This document shows, piece by piece, positions 8,931-18,380 of a stretch of DNA of 64,000 nucleotides. The notes beneath the pieces were generated by a model, which made no database searches, was not told the DNA's origin, and worked only from the letters and a program-made list of their open reading frames with translations. The translations under genes were made by a program, and so were the position numbers. Source of the stretch: Sphingomonas turrisvirgatae. GTDB taxonomy: Bacteria > Pseudomonadota > Alphaproteobacteria > Sphingomonadales > Sphingomonadaceae. The DNA lies in the NCBI RefSeq assembly GCF_001721295.1, contig NZ_MDDS01000046.1, positions 62,001 through 126,000 of the forward strand, read 5' to 3'. The number at the start of each line of letters is the position of its first letter. Position 1 is the stretch's first letter.

Positions 8931-10922
8931 TCAAGCCGATTGCGGCGAGGACTTGCCGCGCAGCGAGCCATCGTCATGCCCCGCCACGGGATTGGGCAGC
9001 TGCGTATCGTCAGCCGACAGGGTGCCGCCCTCATTGCGCGGCGCGCCGTCGAAAAAGGCCCCGATCGCCGCCTCGATCTCGTGGATGCGAAACGGCTGGC
9101 CCGACACCTTGTTGAGCGGACGCGCATCGACCAGAAACTGGTCTCGCAACACCGTCTTGAGCTGCCCGGTATTCATCTCCGGCACCAGCACATGGTCAAA
9201 GCTGCGGAGCAGATCGCCAAGGTTTCGGGGTAGCGGCCAGATGTGGCGGATATGGATGTGGCTGACATCCAGCCCCTGCCGCCGCGCACGCCGTACGGCC
9301 TGTGTGATGGGGCCATAGGTCGATCCCCAACCGACGACGACCAGCGTGCCACCCGGTCCGCCTTGCTCGACCACCTGATCGGGCACATCAATCCCGGCGA
9401 CCTTCTGCCGCCGTATCTCGGTCATCGCCTGGTGATTGGCCGGCGAATAATCGAGATTGCCGGTGCCTTCCGCCTTCTCGATTCCGCCGACCCGATGCAT
9501 CAGCCCCGGCGTGCCGGGCTTCACCCACGGCCGCTTGAGCTTCGCGTCGCGGGCATAGGGCAGAAACGCCTCTTCCTCGTCCGGCACGCGCGCTTCGAAC
9601 TCCACCGGGAATGGCGTGTAGCCGCTCATGTCCGGGACCTTCCACGGCTCGGCCGCATTCTGGAGATAACCATCGGTCAGCAGCATCACCGGCGTCATAT
9701 ATTGCGTCGCGATCCGCACCGCTTCGATCGCGCAGTCGAAGCAATCCGCAGCCGAGCGTGTCGCGATTACCGGCACCGGCGCGTCGCCGTTACGGCCATA
9801 GACCGCTTGGTAAAGGTCGGACTGCTCGGTCTTGGTCGGCAGGCCCGTCGATGGTCCGCCGCGCTGCGCATTCACGATCACCAGCGGCAGCTCGGTCATG
9901 ATCGCCAGCCCGATCGCCTCGGTCTTCAGCGCAATTCCGGGGCCGGACGAACAGGTCACGCCGAGCGATCCGGCATAGCTCGCGCCCAATGCCGACGCGA
10001 TTGCCGCTATCTCGTCCTCCGCCTGGAACGTGGTGACGCCGAACTCCTTCAGCCGCGCCAGATGGTGAAGGATCGCGCTTGCCGGCGTGATCGGATAACC
10101 GCCGTAGAACAGCTTCAGTCCCGCCAACTGCGCGCCTGCGACCAGCCCCATCGAGATCGCATCCGCTCCCGTCACCGTGCGGTACAATCCCGGTTCGACC
10201 GGCGCGGCGGGCACATGCAGCTGTCCCACGCCCTGCGCGCCCAGCTCAGCCGTTTCGCCATAGGCATGGCCGGCATTCAGCGCGGCGATATTGGCCTCGG
10301 CCAGCTCAGGCGCTTTGGCGAACTTCGCTTTCAGCCAATCGATTAGCGGCTGGCGATCCCGATCGAACATCCACAGCGCCAGCCCCAGCGTCCACATGTT
10401 CTTACAGCGCAACGCTTCCTTGTTGCCCAGCCCGAACGGTTTCACCGCGTCCATCGTCAGCTGAGAGATATTCAGGCGCAGCAACTGCCACTTGGCGAGC
10501 GAGCCGTCGTCCAGTGGGTTCTCGGGATATCTCGCCTTGTCGAGGTTGCGCTTGCTGAACTCTCCCTCGTCCGCGATGATCAGGCCGCCCGGCTTCAAAT
10601 CGCCGACATTGGTCTTGAGCGCTGCCGGGTTCATCGCCACCAACACGTCCGGCGCATCGCCCGCAGTTTCGATCGACACCGACCCAAAGTTGATCTGGAA
10701 CGCCGACACGCCGAACAGCGTCCCCTGCGGCGCGCGAATCTCGGCGGGAAAGTCGGGGAAGGTCGCAAGGTCGTTGCCGGCCAGTGCGGCTGAGAGCGTG
10801 AACTGCCCGCCGGTCAGCTGCATGCCATCGCCAGAATCGCCGGCGAAACGCACGACCACCGCCTCGGGCTGAGGATCGGCCGATGCCTCGGCGGGCGTCA
10901 CCTGATGGACAGCGCTGGCCAC
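8931..10922 (-). CDS. korA: 2-oxoacid:acceptor oxidoreductase, fused gamma-alpha subunit
   Basis: This is the alpha subunit partner of KorB. The first 200 residues are the gamma domain (VRFAGDSGDGMQLTGGQ), and the rest is the pyrimidine-binding alpha domain, with YPITPASAILHHLARL and a C-terminal transketolase-like domain (VVVGWGSTYGPI). The length of 663 fits the fused gamma-alpha form. The start is GTG at 10922, preceded by AGGAGG with 6-7 bases spacing, which decides the start. A short hairpin-forming sequence (CACCC...GGGTG) lies about 20 bases upstream in the leader. The enzyme is oxygen-sensitive in anaerobes but versions occur in aerobic proteobacteria. No ferredoxin gene is adjacent. 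Confidence 0.91.
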   Translation of the reverse strand: MASAVHQVTPAEASADPQPEAVVVRFAGDSGDGMQLTGGQFTLSAALAGNDLATFPDFPAEIRAPQGTLFGVSAFQINFGSVSIETAGDAPDVLVAMNPAALKTNVGDLKPGGLIIADEGEFSKRNLDKARYPENPLDDGSLAKWQLLRLNISQLTMDAVKPFGLGNKEALRCKNMWTLGLALWMFDRDRQPLIDWLKAKFAKAPELAEANIAALNAGHAYGETAELGAQGVGQLHVPAAPVEPGLYRTVTGADAISMGLVAGAQLAGLKLFYGGYPITPASAILHHLARLKEFGVTTFQAEDEIAAIASALGASYAGSLGVTCSSGPGIALKTEAIGLAIMTELPLVIVNAQRGGPSTGLPTKTEQSDLYQAVYGRNGDAPVPVIATRSAADCFDCAIEAVRIATQYMTPVMLLTDGYLQNAAEPWKVPDMSGYTPFPVEFEARVPDEEEAFLPYARDAKLKRPWVKPGTPGLMHRVGGIEKAEGTGNLDYSPANHQAMTEIRRQKVAGIDVPDQVVEQGGPGGTLVVVGWGSTYGPITQAVRRARRQGLDVSHIHIRHIWPLPRNLGDLLRSFDHVLVPEMNTGQLKTVLRDQFLVDARPLNKVSGQPFRIHEIEAAIGAFFDGAPRNEGGTLSADDTQLPNPVAGHDDGSLRGKSSPQSA

Positions 10923-11006
10923 TCAGTCCCTCCTGCAATGTATCACCCTCTCCGGGGTGTTACCGGGAAGGTTAGGCCGATGCGGGCAGGTTGCAACCGC
11001 TTCTTT

Positions 11007-11894
11007 TCATGCCCCGCCGAGCGCCAGGATCGAGGCGACGTGACGACCAGACACTTCCATCGCGTCGGCCCCGTACCCGCCACCCAGTGCGCTCGCGAGC
11101 GGCAAGCCGCGCGATCGCGCCAGCATCGCGATCCATCGGTCGCGCATCACCAACCCCTCATGGCTGAGGGCAAGCCGCCCGAGTCGATCTCCCGCCCACG
11201 GATCGACGCCCGCCTGATAGAGGATGATCGTCGGTGCAAACTCGTCCGCCAGCCGAGGCAGGGTGGTGGTCAACGCCGCCATGTAACCGGCATCGTCGGT
11301 TCCATCGTCCAGCGGCACGTCCAGCGTCGAGCGCGCCTTGCGAACCGGGAAGTTCTTGTCGGCATGGATCGAATAGGTCGCAACATCGAGCCGCCCGGCC
11401 ATCAACGATGCTGTGCCGTCGCCCTGATGCACGTCGCAGTCCACGATCAGCACTCGCTCGCCCTCACTCGCCAGCCGATGCGCGGCGATCGCAAGGTCGT
11501 TGAAGATGCAATAGCCGGCCCCCGTATCAGCCAGCGCATGATGGCTGCCGCCGGCCGTGTTCGCAGCAAAACCGCGCTGCTGCGCCAGCTTTGCCGCCAG
11601 ATAGGTTCCGCCCGGCACCGCCATCGCCCGTGCCGCCACCGCCGCGGTCACGGGAAAGCCGATCCGGCGTTCCTTCTCTCGCGGCAGGCGCGCCTCGATC
11701 ACCTGCGCCACATAGTCTGGATCGTGTACCGTCTCGATCCACTCGCGCGGCATCGGTTCGGGCTCATGCCATTCGAGCGCGTCACCCAGATCGCGCAGCT
11801 GATCGCGGACCAGGCCATTCTTGTTCCACTGATACTGGCTGCGTGCCGGCGCTGGCGCGACGTAGAGCGGGTGGTGGACGACCGCGATGGTCAC
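11007..11894 (-). CDS. Histone deacetylase family (acetoin utilisation/AcuC-like) amidohydrolase
   Basis: The protein is a zinc-dependent deacetylase of the arginase/HDAC fold. The catalytic histidine pair is in GGSHHAL (residues 118-119), and the metal ligands are in VDCDVHQGDGT (D154, H156) and later in QAGVDPWAGDRLG. The length of 295 residues matches short bacterial class IV-like or AcuC-type members. Bacterial substrates include acetylated polyamines and acetylated lysines. The polyamine genes two genes upstream make an acetylpolyamine substrate conceivable, but that is inference. The start is GTG at 11894, with no strong ribosome-binding site. Confidence 0.87.
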   Translation of the reverse strand: MTIAVVHHPLYVAPAPARSQYQWNKNGLVRDQLRDLGDALEWHEPEPMPREWIETVHDPDYVAQVIEARLPREKERRIGFPVTAAVAARAMAVPGGTYLAAKLAQQRGFAANTAGGSHHALADTGAGYCIFNDLAIAAHRLASEGERVLIVDCDVHQGDGTASLMAGRLDVATYSIHADKNFPVRKARSTLDVPLDDGTDDAGYMAALTTTLPRLADEFAPTIILYQAGVDPWAGDRLGRLALSHEGLVMRDRWIAMLARSRGLPLASALGGGYGADAMEVSGRHVASILALGGA

Positions 11895-11991
11895 CGCCGA
11901 TCGCCCTCACCCTTCCGACGCCTCGCGCCTACCTCCCGCTCCCACCGGGAATGGGCAGAGCGAGCGCGGCCCAAGCCCCTACGCCACCGCG

Positions 11992-13860
11992 TCACGCCGC
12001 CAGTGCCTCCAGCGCTTCGCTCGCTTCCATCCAGCTAACCTCTGCCGCCTCGATCTGCTTCACAAGCGCGCCGCGCAGCTTCATCAGTTCGGTCATCGTC
12101 AGTTTGGTGAACTCCGGAGCGCCGCTGGCCGGATCGAACATCGCGCGATCGATGGCGGACAGTCGCTCGTTCAGCTTCGCGAGTTCCGCTTCTGCTGCCT
12201 TGGCCGATTTGCGCAGCGCATTCCCCTTCTCCCGCGCCTCGGCCGCCTCGCGCCGCGCATCCTTGCGGTTGACGCCGCCTTTCGAACCCTCCGCCTTAGG
12301 CTCCTTGGCCAGCACGAACGCGATATAATCGTCCAGATTTCCCTCGAACGGCCGTGCGGTGCCACCATCGACCAACACCAGCCGATCCGCCGTCATCTCG
12401 ATCATGTGCCGGTCGTGGCTGACGATCACCACCGCGCCCTGATACGCCGCCAGCGCCTGGATCAGTGCCTCGCGCGCATCGACATCGAGGTGGTTGGTCG
12501 GCTCATCGAGGATCAGCATGTGCGGCGCGTCGCGCGTGATCAGCGCCAGCGCCAGCCGCGCGCGCTCACCGCCCGAAAGCTTGCCGACCTGAGTCATCGC
12601 CTTCTCGCCAGGGAAGCCGAAGCGCCCGAGCTGCCCCCGCACCGCCGCCGGCTTCTGCCCCTCCATCAATCGCGCCATATGGTCATACGGCGTCTCGTCG
12701 CTGTGCAGCTCCTCGACCTGATACTGGGTGAAATAACCCACCCGCATCTTGCCCGACGCCGCCTTTTCCCCCTCGATCGGGGTCAGTTGCGCCGCCAGCA
12801 GCCGCGCCAGCGTCGTCTTGCCGTTGCCGTTGCGCCCCAGCAGCGCGATGCGATCGTCGGGATCGATGCGCATGTTGATCCGCTGCAGGATCGGTTTCCC
12901 GTCATAACCGACGCTCGCATGGTCAAGCGTGATGAGCGGCGGGCGCAGCTGCTCGGGATCGGGAAAGCCGAAGGACAGGCTCGGATCGTCGATCACCGCC
13001 GCGATCGGCTGCATCTTCGCCAGCGCCTTGGCGCGCGACTGCGCCTGCTTAGCGGTCGAAGCACGCGCCGAGTTACGCGCGACGAAGTCCTGCAGCTTTG
13101 CGCGTTCGGCCAACTGCTTCTCGCGCGCCGCCGCCTGCTGCGCCTGCCGCTCGGCGCGCTGTCGCTCGAAACTGTCATAGCCGCCTGGGTAGAGCGTCAG
13201 CTTGCCGCGCTCGAGGTGCAGGATGTGATCGACGACATTGTTGAGGAAATCGCGCTCATGGCTCACGATCACGATCGTCGCCGGATAGGATTTGAGGAAA
13301 TCCTCCAGCCACAGCACGGCTTCCAGGTCGAGATGGTTGGACGGCTCGTCGAGCAGCAGCAAGTCGGGCTGGCTGAACAGCAGCGCCGCCAGTGCCACGC
13401 GCATCCGCCACCCGCCCGAGAAACTGTCGAGCGACCGATGCTGCGCTTCCTCGTCGAAGCCCAGACCGACCAGGATGCGGGACGCGCGCGATGGCGCGGT
13501 ATAGGCGTCGATCGCCCCCAGACGCTCGTGGATCTCGCCAAGCCGGTCGGGATCTTCCAGCTCTTCAGCCTCGGTCATCAGCGCGGCGCGCTCGATATCT
13601 GCCGCCAGCACCGTTTCGAACGGCGTCGTCTTGCCCGCTGGCGCTTCCTGCGCGACATAACCAAGCCGCGCGCCACGCGGCATCTCGGCGCCGCCTTCGT
13701 CGGGGTCGATCATGCCGGCAATGACCTTGACCAGCGTCGACTTGCCAGCGCCGTTGCGGCCGATCAGCCCGATCCTGCCTTTTGGCGGCAGGGCCGCGGA
13801 GGCGCGGTCAATGATCGTGCGTCCGCCAAGGCGAACGGTGATTCCGGACAAGTTCAGCAT
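11992..13860 (-). CDS. ABC-F family ATPase (ribosome-associated, Uup/YheS-like)
   Basis: The 622-residue protein has two ABC ATPase domains and no membrane segment, the hallmark of the ABC-F family, which acts on stalled or initiating ribosomes. Domain 1 has Walker A GRNGAGKST (34-42), signature SFSGGWRMRVALA and Walker B LLLLDEPSNHLDLE. Domain 2 has GRNGNGKTT, LSGGERARLALA and ILDEPTNHLDVDA. The charged linker between domains and the Lys/Glu/Ala-rich C-terminal coiled coil (after about 520) fit Uup or YheS. The first signature is degenerate (SGGWRM), as in several relatives. It lies between the HDAC-like and NspC genes on the same strand. Confidence 0.92.
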   Translation of the reverse strand: MLNLSGITVRLGGRTIIDRASAALPPKGRIGLIGRNGAGKSTLVKVIAGMIDPDEGGAEMPRGARLGYVAQEAPAGKTTPFETVLAADIERAALMTEAEELEDPDRLGEIHERLGAIDAYTAPSRASRILVGLGFDEEAQHRSLDSFSGGWRMRVALAALLFSQPDLLLLDEPSNHLDLEAVLWLEDFLKSYPATIVIVSHERDFLNNVVDHILHLERGKLTLYPGGYDSFERQRAERQAQQAAAREKQLAERAKLQDFVARNSARASTAKQAQSRAKALAKMQPIAAVIDDPSLSFGFPDPEQLRPPLITLDHASVGYDGKPILQRINMRIDPDDRIALLGRNGNGKTTLARLLAAQLTPIEGEKAASGKMRVGYFTQYQVEELHSDETPYDHMARLMEGQKPAAVRGQLGRFGFPGEKAMTQVGKLSGGERARLALALITRDAPHMLILDEPTNHLDVDAREALIQALAAYQGAVVIVSHDRHMIEMTADRLVLVDGGTARPFEGNLDDYIAFVLAKEPKAEGSKGGVNRKDARREAAEAREKGNALRKSAKAAEAELAKLNERLSAIDRAMFDPASGAPEFTKLTMTELMKLRGALVKQIEAAEVSWMEASEALEALAA

Positions 13861-13888
13861 GGCGGCGCGCCTAGCACCGCAGCAGAAA

Positions 13889-15088
13889 TCAGGAAAGCCG
13901 CCCCTCGAAATCCTCGTAACCGAACGATTTCACGATCCGCAGATCGTCGCTGCGGCTGTCCCACAACGCGATGCTGGGGAGTGGAACCCCGTTGAAGGTC
14001 GTCGTCTTCACCATCGAATAATGCGCCTGGTCGAGAAAGGCGAAGCGCTGGCCCGGCTGCGGGCGCTGTTCGAAGCGATAGTCGCCCAGGATGTCGCCAG
14101 CCAGACAGGACGGGCCGCCGAGGCGGACGAGCACCTCGCCCACCTCGCCTAGCATCGCCGGGCGGTACGGCGCCTCGATCACGTCGGGCATGTGGCACGT
14201 GGCAGAGATGTCGACCACGCCAATCGGCATCCCGTTGTCGAACAGGTCGACGAACTCACCCACCAGGATACCAGTGTCGAGCGCGATCGCCTCGCCTGGT
14301 TCGAGATAGACGTCGAGGCCAGTCTCCTCACGCACCCCCTTCAGGAACTGGACCAGATCGTCGCGTTGATAGTCGGCGCGCGTGATGTGGTGCCCACCGC
14401 CGAAATTAAGCCATTTAAGCTGGCCCAGATACGGCGCGATGCGTGGCTTCAAAGCCTCCCAGGTGCGCCGCAGCGGCGGGAAATCCTGCTCGCAGAGCGA
14501 ATGGACATGCAGGCCGTCGATGCCATCGAGATGCTCGGGCCGCAGCTGATCCGCGGGAAAACCGAGACGCGAGTGCGGCTGGGCGGGATCGTACTTCTGG
14601 ACCTCGCCTTCCGAATGCATCGGGTTGAGCCGCAGCCCGACATGGAAAGTATCGCCCCGTGCTCGCGCCGCATCCAGCTCGCCACGCATCGCCGCGTGCT
14701 GCGACGGCGTGTTGAAAATGACGTGGTCGGAAATGCGGCACACCTCCGCCATGTCGCCGGCCTTGTAGCCCGAGCAATAGGTCGCGATCTCGCCGTGATA
14801 ATGATCGTCGGCAAGCTTGGCTTCCCACAACCCCGACGTCGCCACGCCGTCCAGATAGCGCCCGACGAGGTCGCCAAGCGACCACATCGAAAATGCCTTG
14901 AGCGCGAGCAGGATCTTCACCCCCGCGCGGTCGCGCACGTCGGCGATGGTCTGCAGATTGCGCTCCACCGCAGCTGCATCCACGACGAAGCAGGGCGAAG
15001 GCACGCGCGTCAGATCGAACCGGGCGAACGCGCCGGGGTCGCCCGCCTTGGTGGACATGACCGGCGGTTCAGCGCGAGTATCGGACAA
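13889..15088 (-). CDS. nspC: Carboxynorspermidine/carboxyspermidine decarboxylase
   Basis: The protein is a PLP enzyme of the alanine racemase-like fold III that removes CO2 from carboxynorspermidine or carboxyspermidine, the last step of the aspartate-semialdehyde route to (nor)spermidine. The PLP lysine is in LLALKAFSMW (K64). Family-typical blocks are SGYKAGDM, GLHVHSLCEQ, LNFGGGHHITRADY and YLEPGEAIALDTG. The start is TTG at 15088: a GGAGGT box lies 7 bases before it, stronger than anything before the ATG at 15058. It is paired with the dehydrogenase gene 82 bases upstream, which makes its substrate. Confidence 0.92.
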   Translation of the reverse strand: MSDTRAEPPVMSTKAGDPGAFARFDLTRVPSPCFVVDAAAVERNLQTIADVRDRAGVKILLALKAFSMWSLGDLVGRYLDGVATSGLWEAKLADDHYHGEIATYCSGYKAGDMAEVCRISDHVIFNTPSQHAAMRGELDAARARGDTFHVGLRLNPMHSEGEVQKYDPAQPHSRLGFPADQLRPEHLDGIDGLHVHSLCEQDFPPLRRTWEALKPRIAPYLGQLKWLNFGGGHHITRADYQRDDLVQFLKGVREETGLDVYLEPGEAIALDTGILVGEFVDLFDNGMPIGVVDISATCHMPDVIEAPYRPAMLGEVGEVLVRLGGPSCLAGDILGDYRFEQRPQPGQRFAFLDQAHYSMVKTTTFNGVPLPSIALWDSRSDDLRIVKSFGYEDFEGRLS

Positions 15089-15142
15089 GACAATTACCTC
15101 CGTAAGCCTACCGGCACCGGCAGGCGATCTCGCATAACGGAA

Positions 15143-15164
15143 GAAGGGAGCCGCAGCCCCCTTC
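15143..15164 (-). terminator. Hairpin between the CASDH and nspC genes
   Basis: GAAGGG at 15143-15148 pairs with CCCTTC at 15159-15164, extended by two more G-C pairs after one mismatch, around a 4-base loop. It lies just after the stop of the dehydrogenase and before the nspC ribosome-binding site. No run of U follows, so it may be an RNA-processing or attenuation hairpin and not a true terminator. Confidence 0.35.
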
Positions 15165-15170
15165 CCCTCA

Positions 15171-16376
<1,206 letters not shown>

Positions 16377-16410
16377 GCCTTGTCCTTCCTCAAACTGACC
16401 GGGGAGTGCG

Positions 16411-16422
16411 CCCCATATGGGG
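16411..16422. promoter_or_regulatory. Perfect 12-bp palindrome upstream of the CASDH gene
   Basis: The sequence CCCCATATGGGG lies 35 bases before the GTG of the polyamine dehydrogenase, in the 105-base space after the XrtA amidotransferase gene. Partly symmetric flanks (GAGTGCG on the left, CGGCGCTC on the right) extend the symmetry. It could be an operator for the polyamine genes or a hairpin at the end of the XrtA transcript. There is no direct support for either. Confidence 0.35.
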
Positions 16423-16481
16423 TCGGCGCTCAGGATGCAAAGCCCGATCCTGCCGCGCGCGCATGACGGATGCGCAAAGGA

Positions 16482-18371
16482 TCAACCGAACAGCCGCGCT
16501 AGGCTCCGCTCGAGGATCAGCAGCTGCCACAGCGTGCGGCCATGTTCCTCGCGCCCGCTGCGATGCGCATCGGCCAGGCGAGCAATTGCCTTGGGTTCGA
16601 ACCAGCCGCTGCCGGCCAGCACGGCCGATCGCGCCAGCCCCGCCGCCTCGTCGGCCAGCGCGCCCCGGAACCAGGCCGAGACCGGCGTTACGAACCCCAT
16701 TTTGGGCCGGTAGAGCACGTCCTTGGGCAAATAGGGTTCAAGCGCCTTCTTCATCAGCCACTTGCCCTGCCCCCGGCGGATGCGCAGCGACGCCGGCAAG
16801 CTCGCGGCGAACTCGACGAAGCGATAGTCCAGCAGCGGCTCGCGCGCCTCCAGGCTTACTGCCATGCTCGTCCTGTCCATCTTCGTCAGGATATCGCCCG
16901 GAAGCCAATGCTTGAAATCCGCATATTGCGCGCGGTCTAGACCATCCCGGGCCGGTGCATGCCGCATCGTCTCGACATAGCGTGTCTCGGCGCGATGCCC
17001 GCCCAGCTGCGCACGCGCGCCGTCGGTATAAAGGCCCTCGCGCACCGAAGGTGCGGTGACGCCCACCGCCTTGGCATAGGCTGCACCCGCGTCCTCGGCC
17101 AGCGCGAGCAGCGTCGTTTTCGCGCGAAGCGGCCGCGGTGCCCAGTCGGCCTTGGGGTACGCTCGGCCGATCGCGCCGAACATGCCGCGCACCTGGCCCG
17201 GCAACAGCGCCCGCACACGCTCTTCGGCTGCGTGGAATTTGTAGCGGCGATAGCCCGCCAGCGCCTCATCCGCGCCATCGCCCGATAGCGCCACCGTCAC
17301 CTGCTCTCGCGCCAGCTCGCACACGCGATAGGTCGCCAGCGCCGAAGCGTCGGCAAAGGGCTCGTCGAAATGATGGACCAGCGTGTCAATCAGTGCGAAG
17401 TCGTCTGCCGCCGCCTTGCGCACGCGGTGATCGGTCGCGAACCGTTCGGCGACCTGGCGGGCATATGACGTCTCGTCATAGCCGGCCTCGTCGAACCCGA
17501 TCGTGCAGGTTTTCACCGCCGAACGGCTCGTCTCGGCCATCAATGCGACGACCGCGCTCGAATCGACTCCGCCCGACAGGAACGCGCCGAGCGGCACATC
17601 GGCCAGCATGCGCGAACGGACGGCGGTGCGCAGGTGATCGATCAGCTGCGCCTGCAGATCTCGAACCGACCCGCTTGCGCGCCTTGAGAAGTCAACGTCC
17701 CACCACTCGACCGGCCTGCCCACCGGCTTCCCACGCTCGAGCAGCAGATAATGGCCGGCGGGAAGCTTCCTGACTCCCGCCAAAACCGAGGCATCGTCGG
17801 GAACGTAGCCAAGCCCCAGAAAGTCCTCGACTGCGCTGAAATCGGGCGTGCGGCGGAACAGCGGGTGTGCGAACAGCCCCTTGATCTCCGACGCGAATGC
17901 CACAGCCCCATCCGACAGTTCGGCATAGTGAAGCGGCTTCACACCCAGCCGGTCGCGCGCCAGCAACAGCGACTGCGCCCGCGCGTCGTACAGCGCAAAG
18001 GCGAACATGCCGTTCAACTTGTCCAGCAGCTTGACGCCCCACGCCCGCCAGCCGTGCAGCAGCACTTCGGTATCGCCGTTGCTGGCGAACCGCGCGCCCT
18101 TTGCCTCAAGCTCGGCGCGGACTTCCTGAAAGTTGTAGATCTCGCCGTTGAAGCTGACGACCACGTCCCCTTCGGGCGTCGCCATCGGCTGCGCGCCTCC
18201 GGCCAGATCGATGATCGACAACCGACGATGGCCCAGCCCCACGCCCGGCGCGGTCCATACGCCCGCGCCGTCCGGGCCGCGATGCACCAGCGCATCGGTC
18301 ATCGCGCGCACCCGCGCCGGCTCGACCGGCTTGGGCACGCCTGGATAGTAAAGCCCTGCAATTCCGCACAT
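16482..18371 (-). CDS. XrtA/PEP-CTERM system amidotransferase (asparagine synthase-like)
   Basis: The protein has the two-domain layout of glutamine-hydrolysing asparagine synthase. An N-terminal glutaminase carries the catalytic Cys2 (MCGIAGLYYPG), and the C-terminal synthetase carries the pyrophosphate loop FLSGGVDSSAVVAL near residue 265. The 629-residue length and its position directly after exosortase place it in the exosortase A-associated amidotransferase subfamily (TIGR03108 type), thought to amidate a uronic acid or similar carboxylate of the exopolysaccharide. That role is by association. It is the last gene of the 12-gene minus-strand run, 9 bases after the exosortase stop. Confidence 0.92.
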   Translation of the reverse strand: MCGIAGLYYPGVPKPVEPARVRAMTDALVHRGPDGAGVWTAPGVGLGHRRLSIIDLAGGAQPMATPEGDVVVSFNGEIYNFQEVRAELEAKGARFASNGDTEVLLHGWRAWGVKLLDKLNGMFAFALYDARAQSLLLARDRLGVKPLHYAELSDGAVAFASEIKGLFAHPLFRRTPDFSAVEDFLGLGYVPDDASVLAGVRKLPAGHYLLLERGKPVGRPVEWWDVDFSRRASGSVRDLQAQLIDHLRTAVRSRMLADVPLGAFLSGGVDSSAVVALMAETSRSAVKTCTIGFDEAGYDETSYARQVAERFATDHRVRKAAADDFALIDTLVHHFDEPFADASALATYRVCELAREQVTVALSGDGADEALAGYRRYKFHAAEERVRALLPGQVRGMFGAIGRAYPKADWAPRPLRAKTTLLALAEDAGAAYAKAVGVTAPSVREGLYTDGARAQLGGHRAETRYVETMRHAPARDGLDRAQYADFKHWLPGDILTKMDRTSMAVSLEAREPLLDYRFVEFAASLPASLRIRRGQGKWLMKKALEPYLPKDVLYRPKMGFVTPVSAWFRGALADEAAGLARSAVLAGSGWFEPKAIARLADAHRSGREEHGRTLWQLLILERSLARLFG

Positions 18372-18380
18372 CAGCCCGCT

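Noticed and set aside
8921-9127. Extension of korB to an upstream start inside korA
   Set aside because: The ATG at 8920 has AGGGGG just before it and starts at the conserved N-terminus. The extension overlaps korA coding sequence.
11895-11991. Possible degenerate palindromic repeat between the HDAC-like and ABC-F genes
   Set aside because: CCCGCTCCCACCGGG-like symmetry is present, but the arms match poorly and no second copy with the same sequence was recognised in the window.
11887-13995. 702-codon open frame on the plus strand
   Set aside because: It is antisense to the ABC-F gene, whose Walker and signature motifs are intact. Its translation shows no family features.
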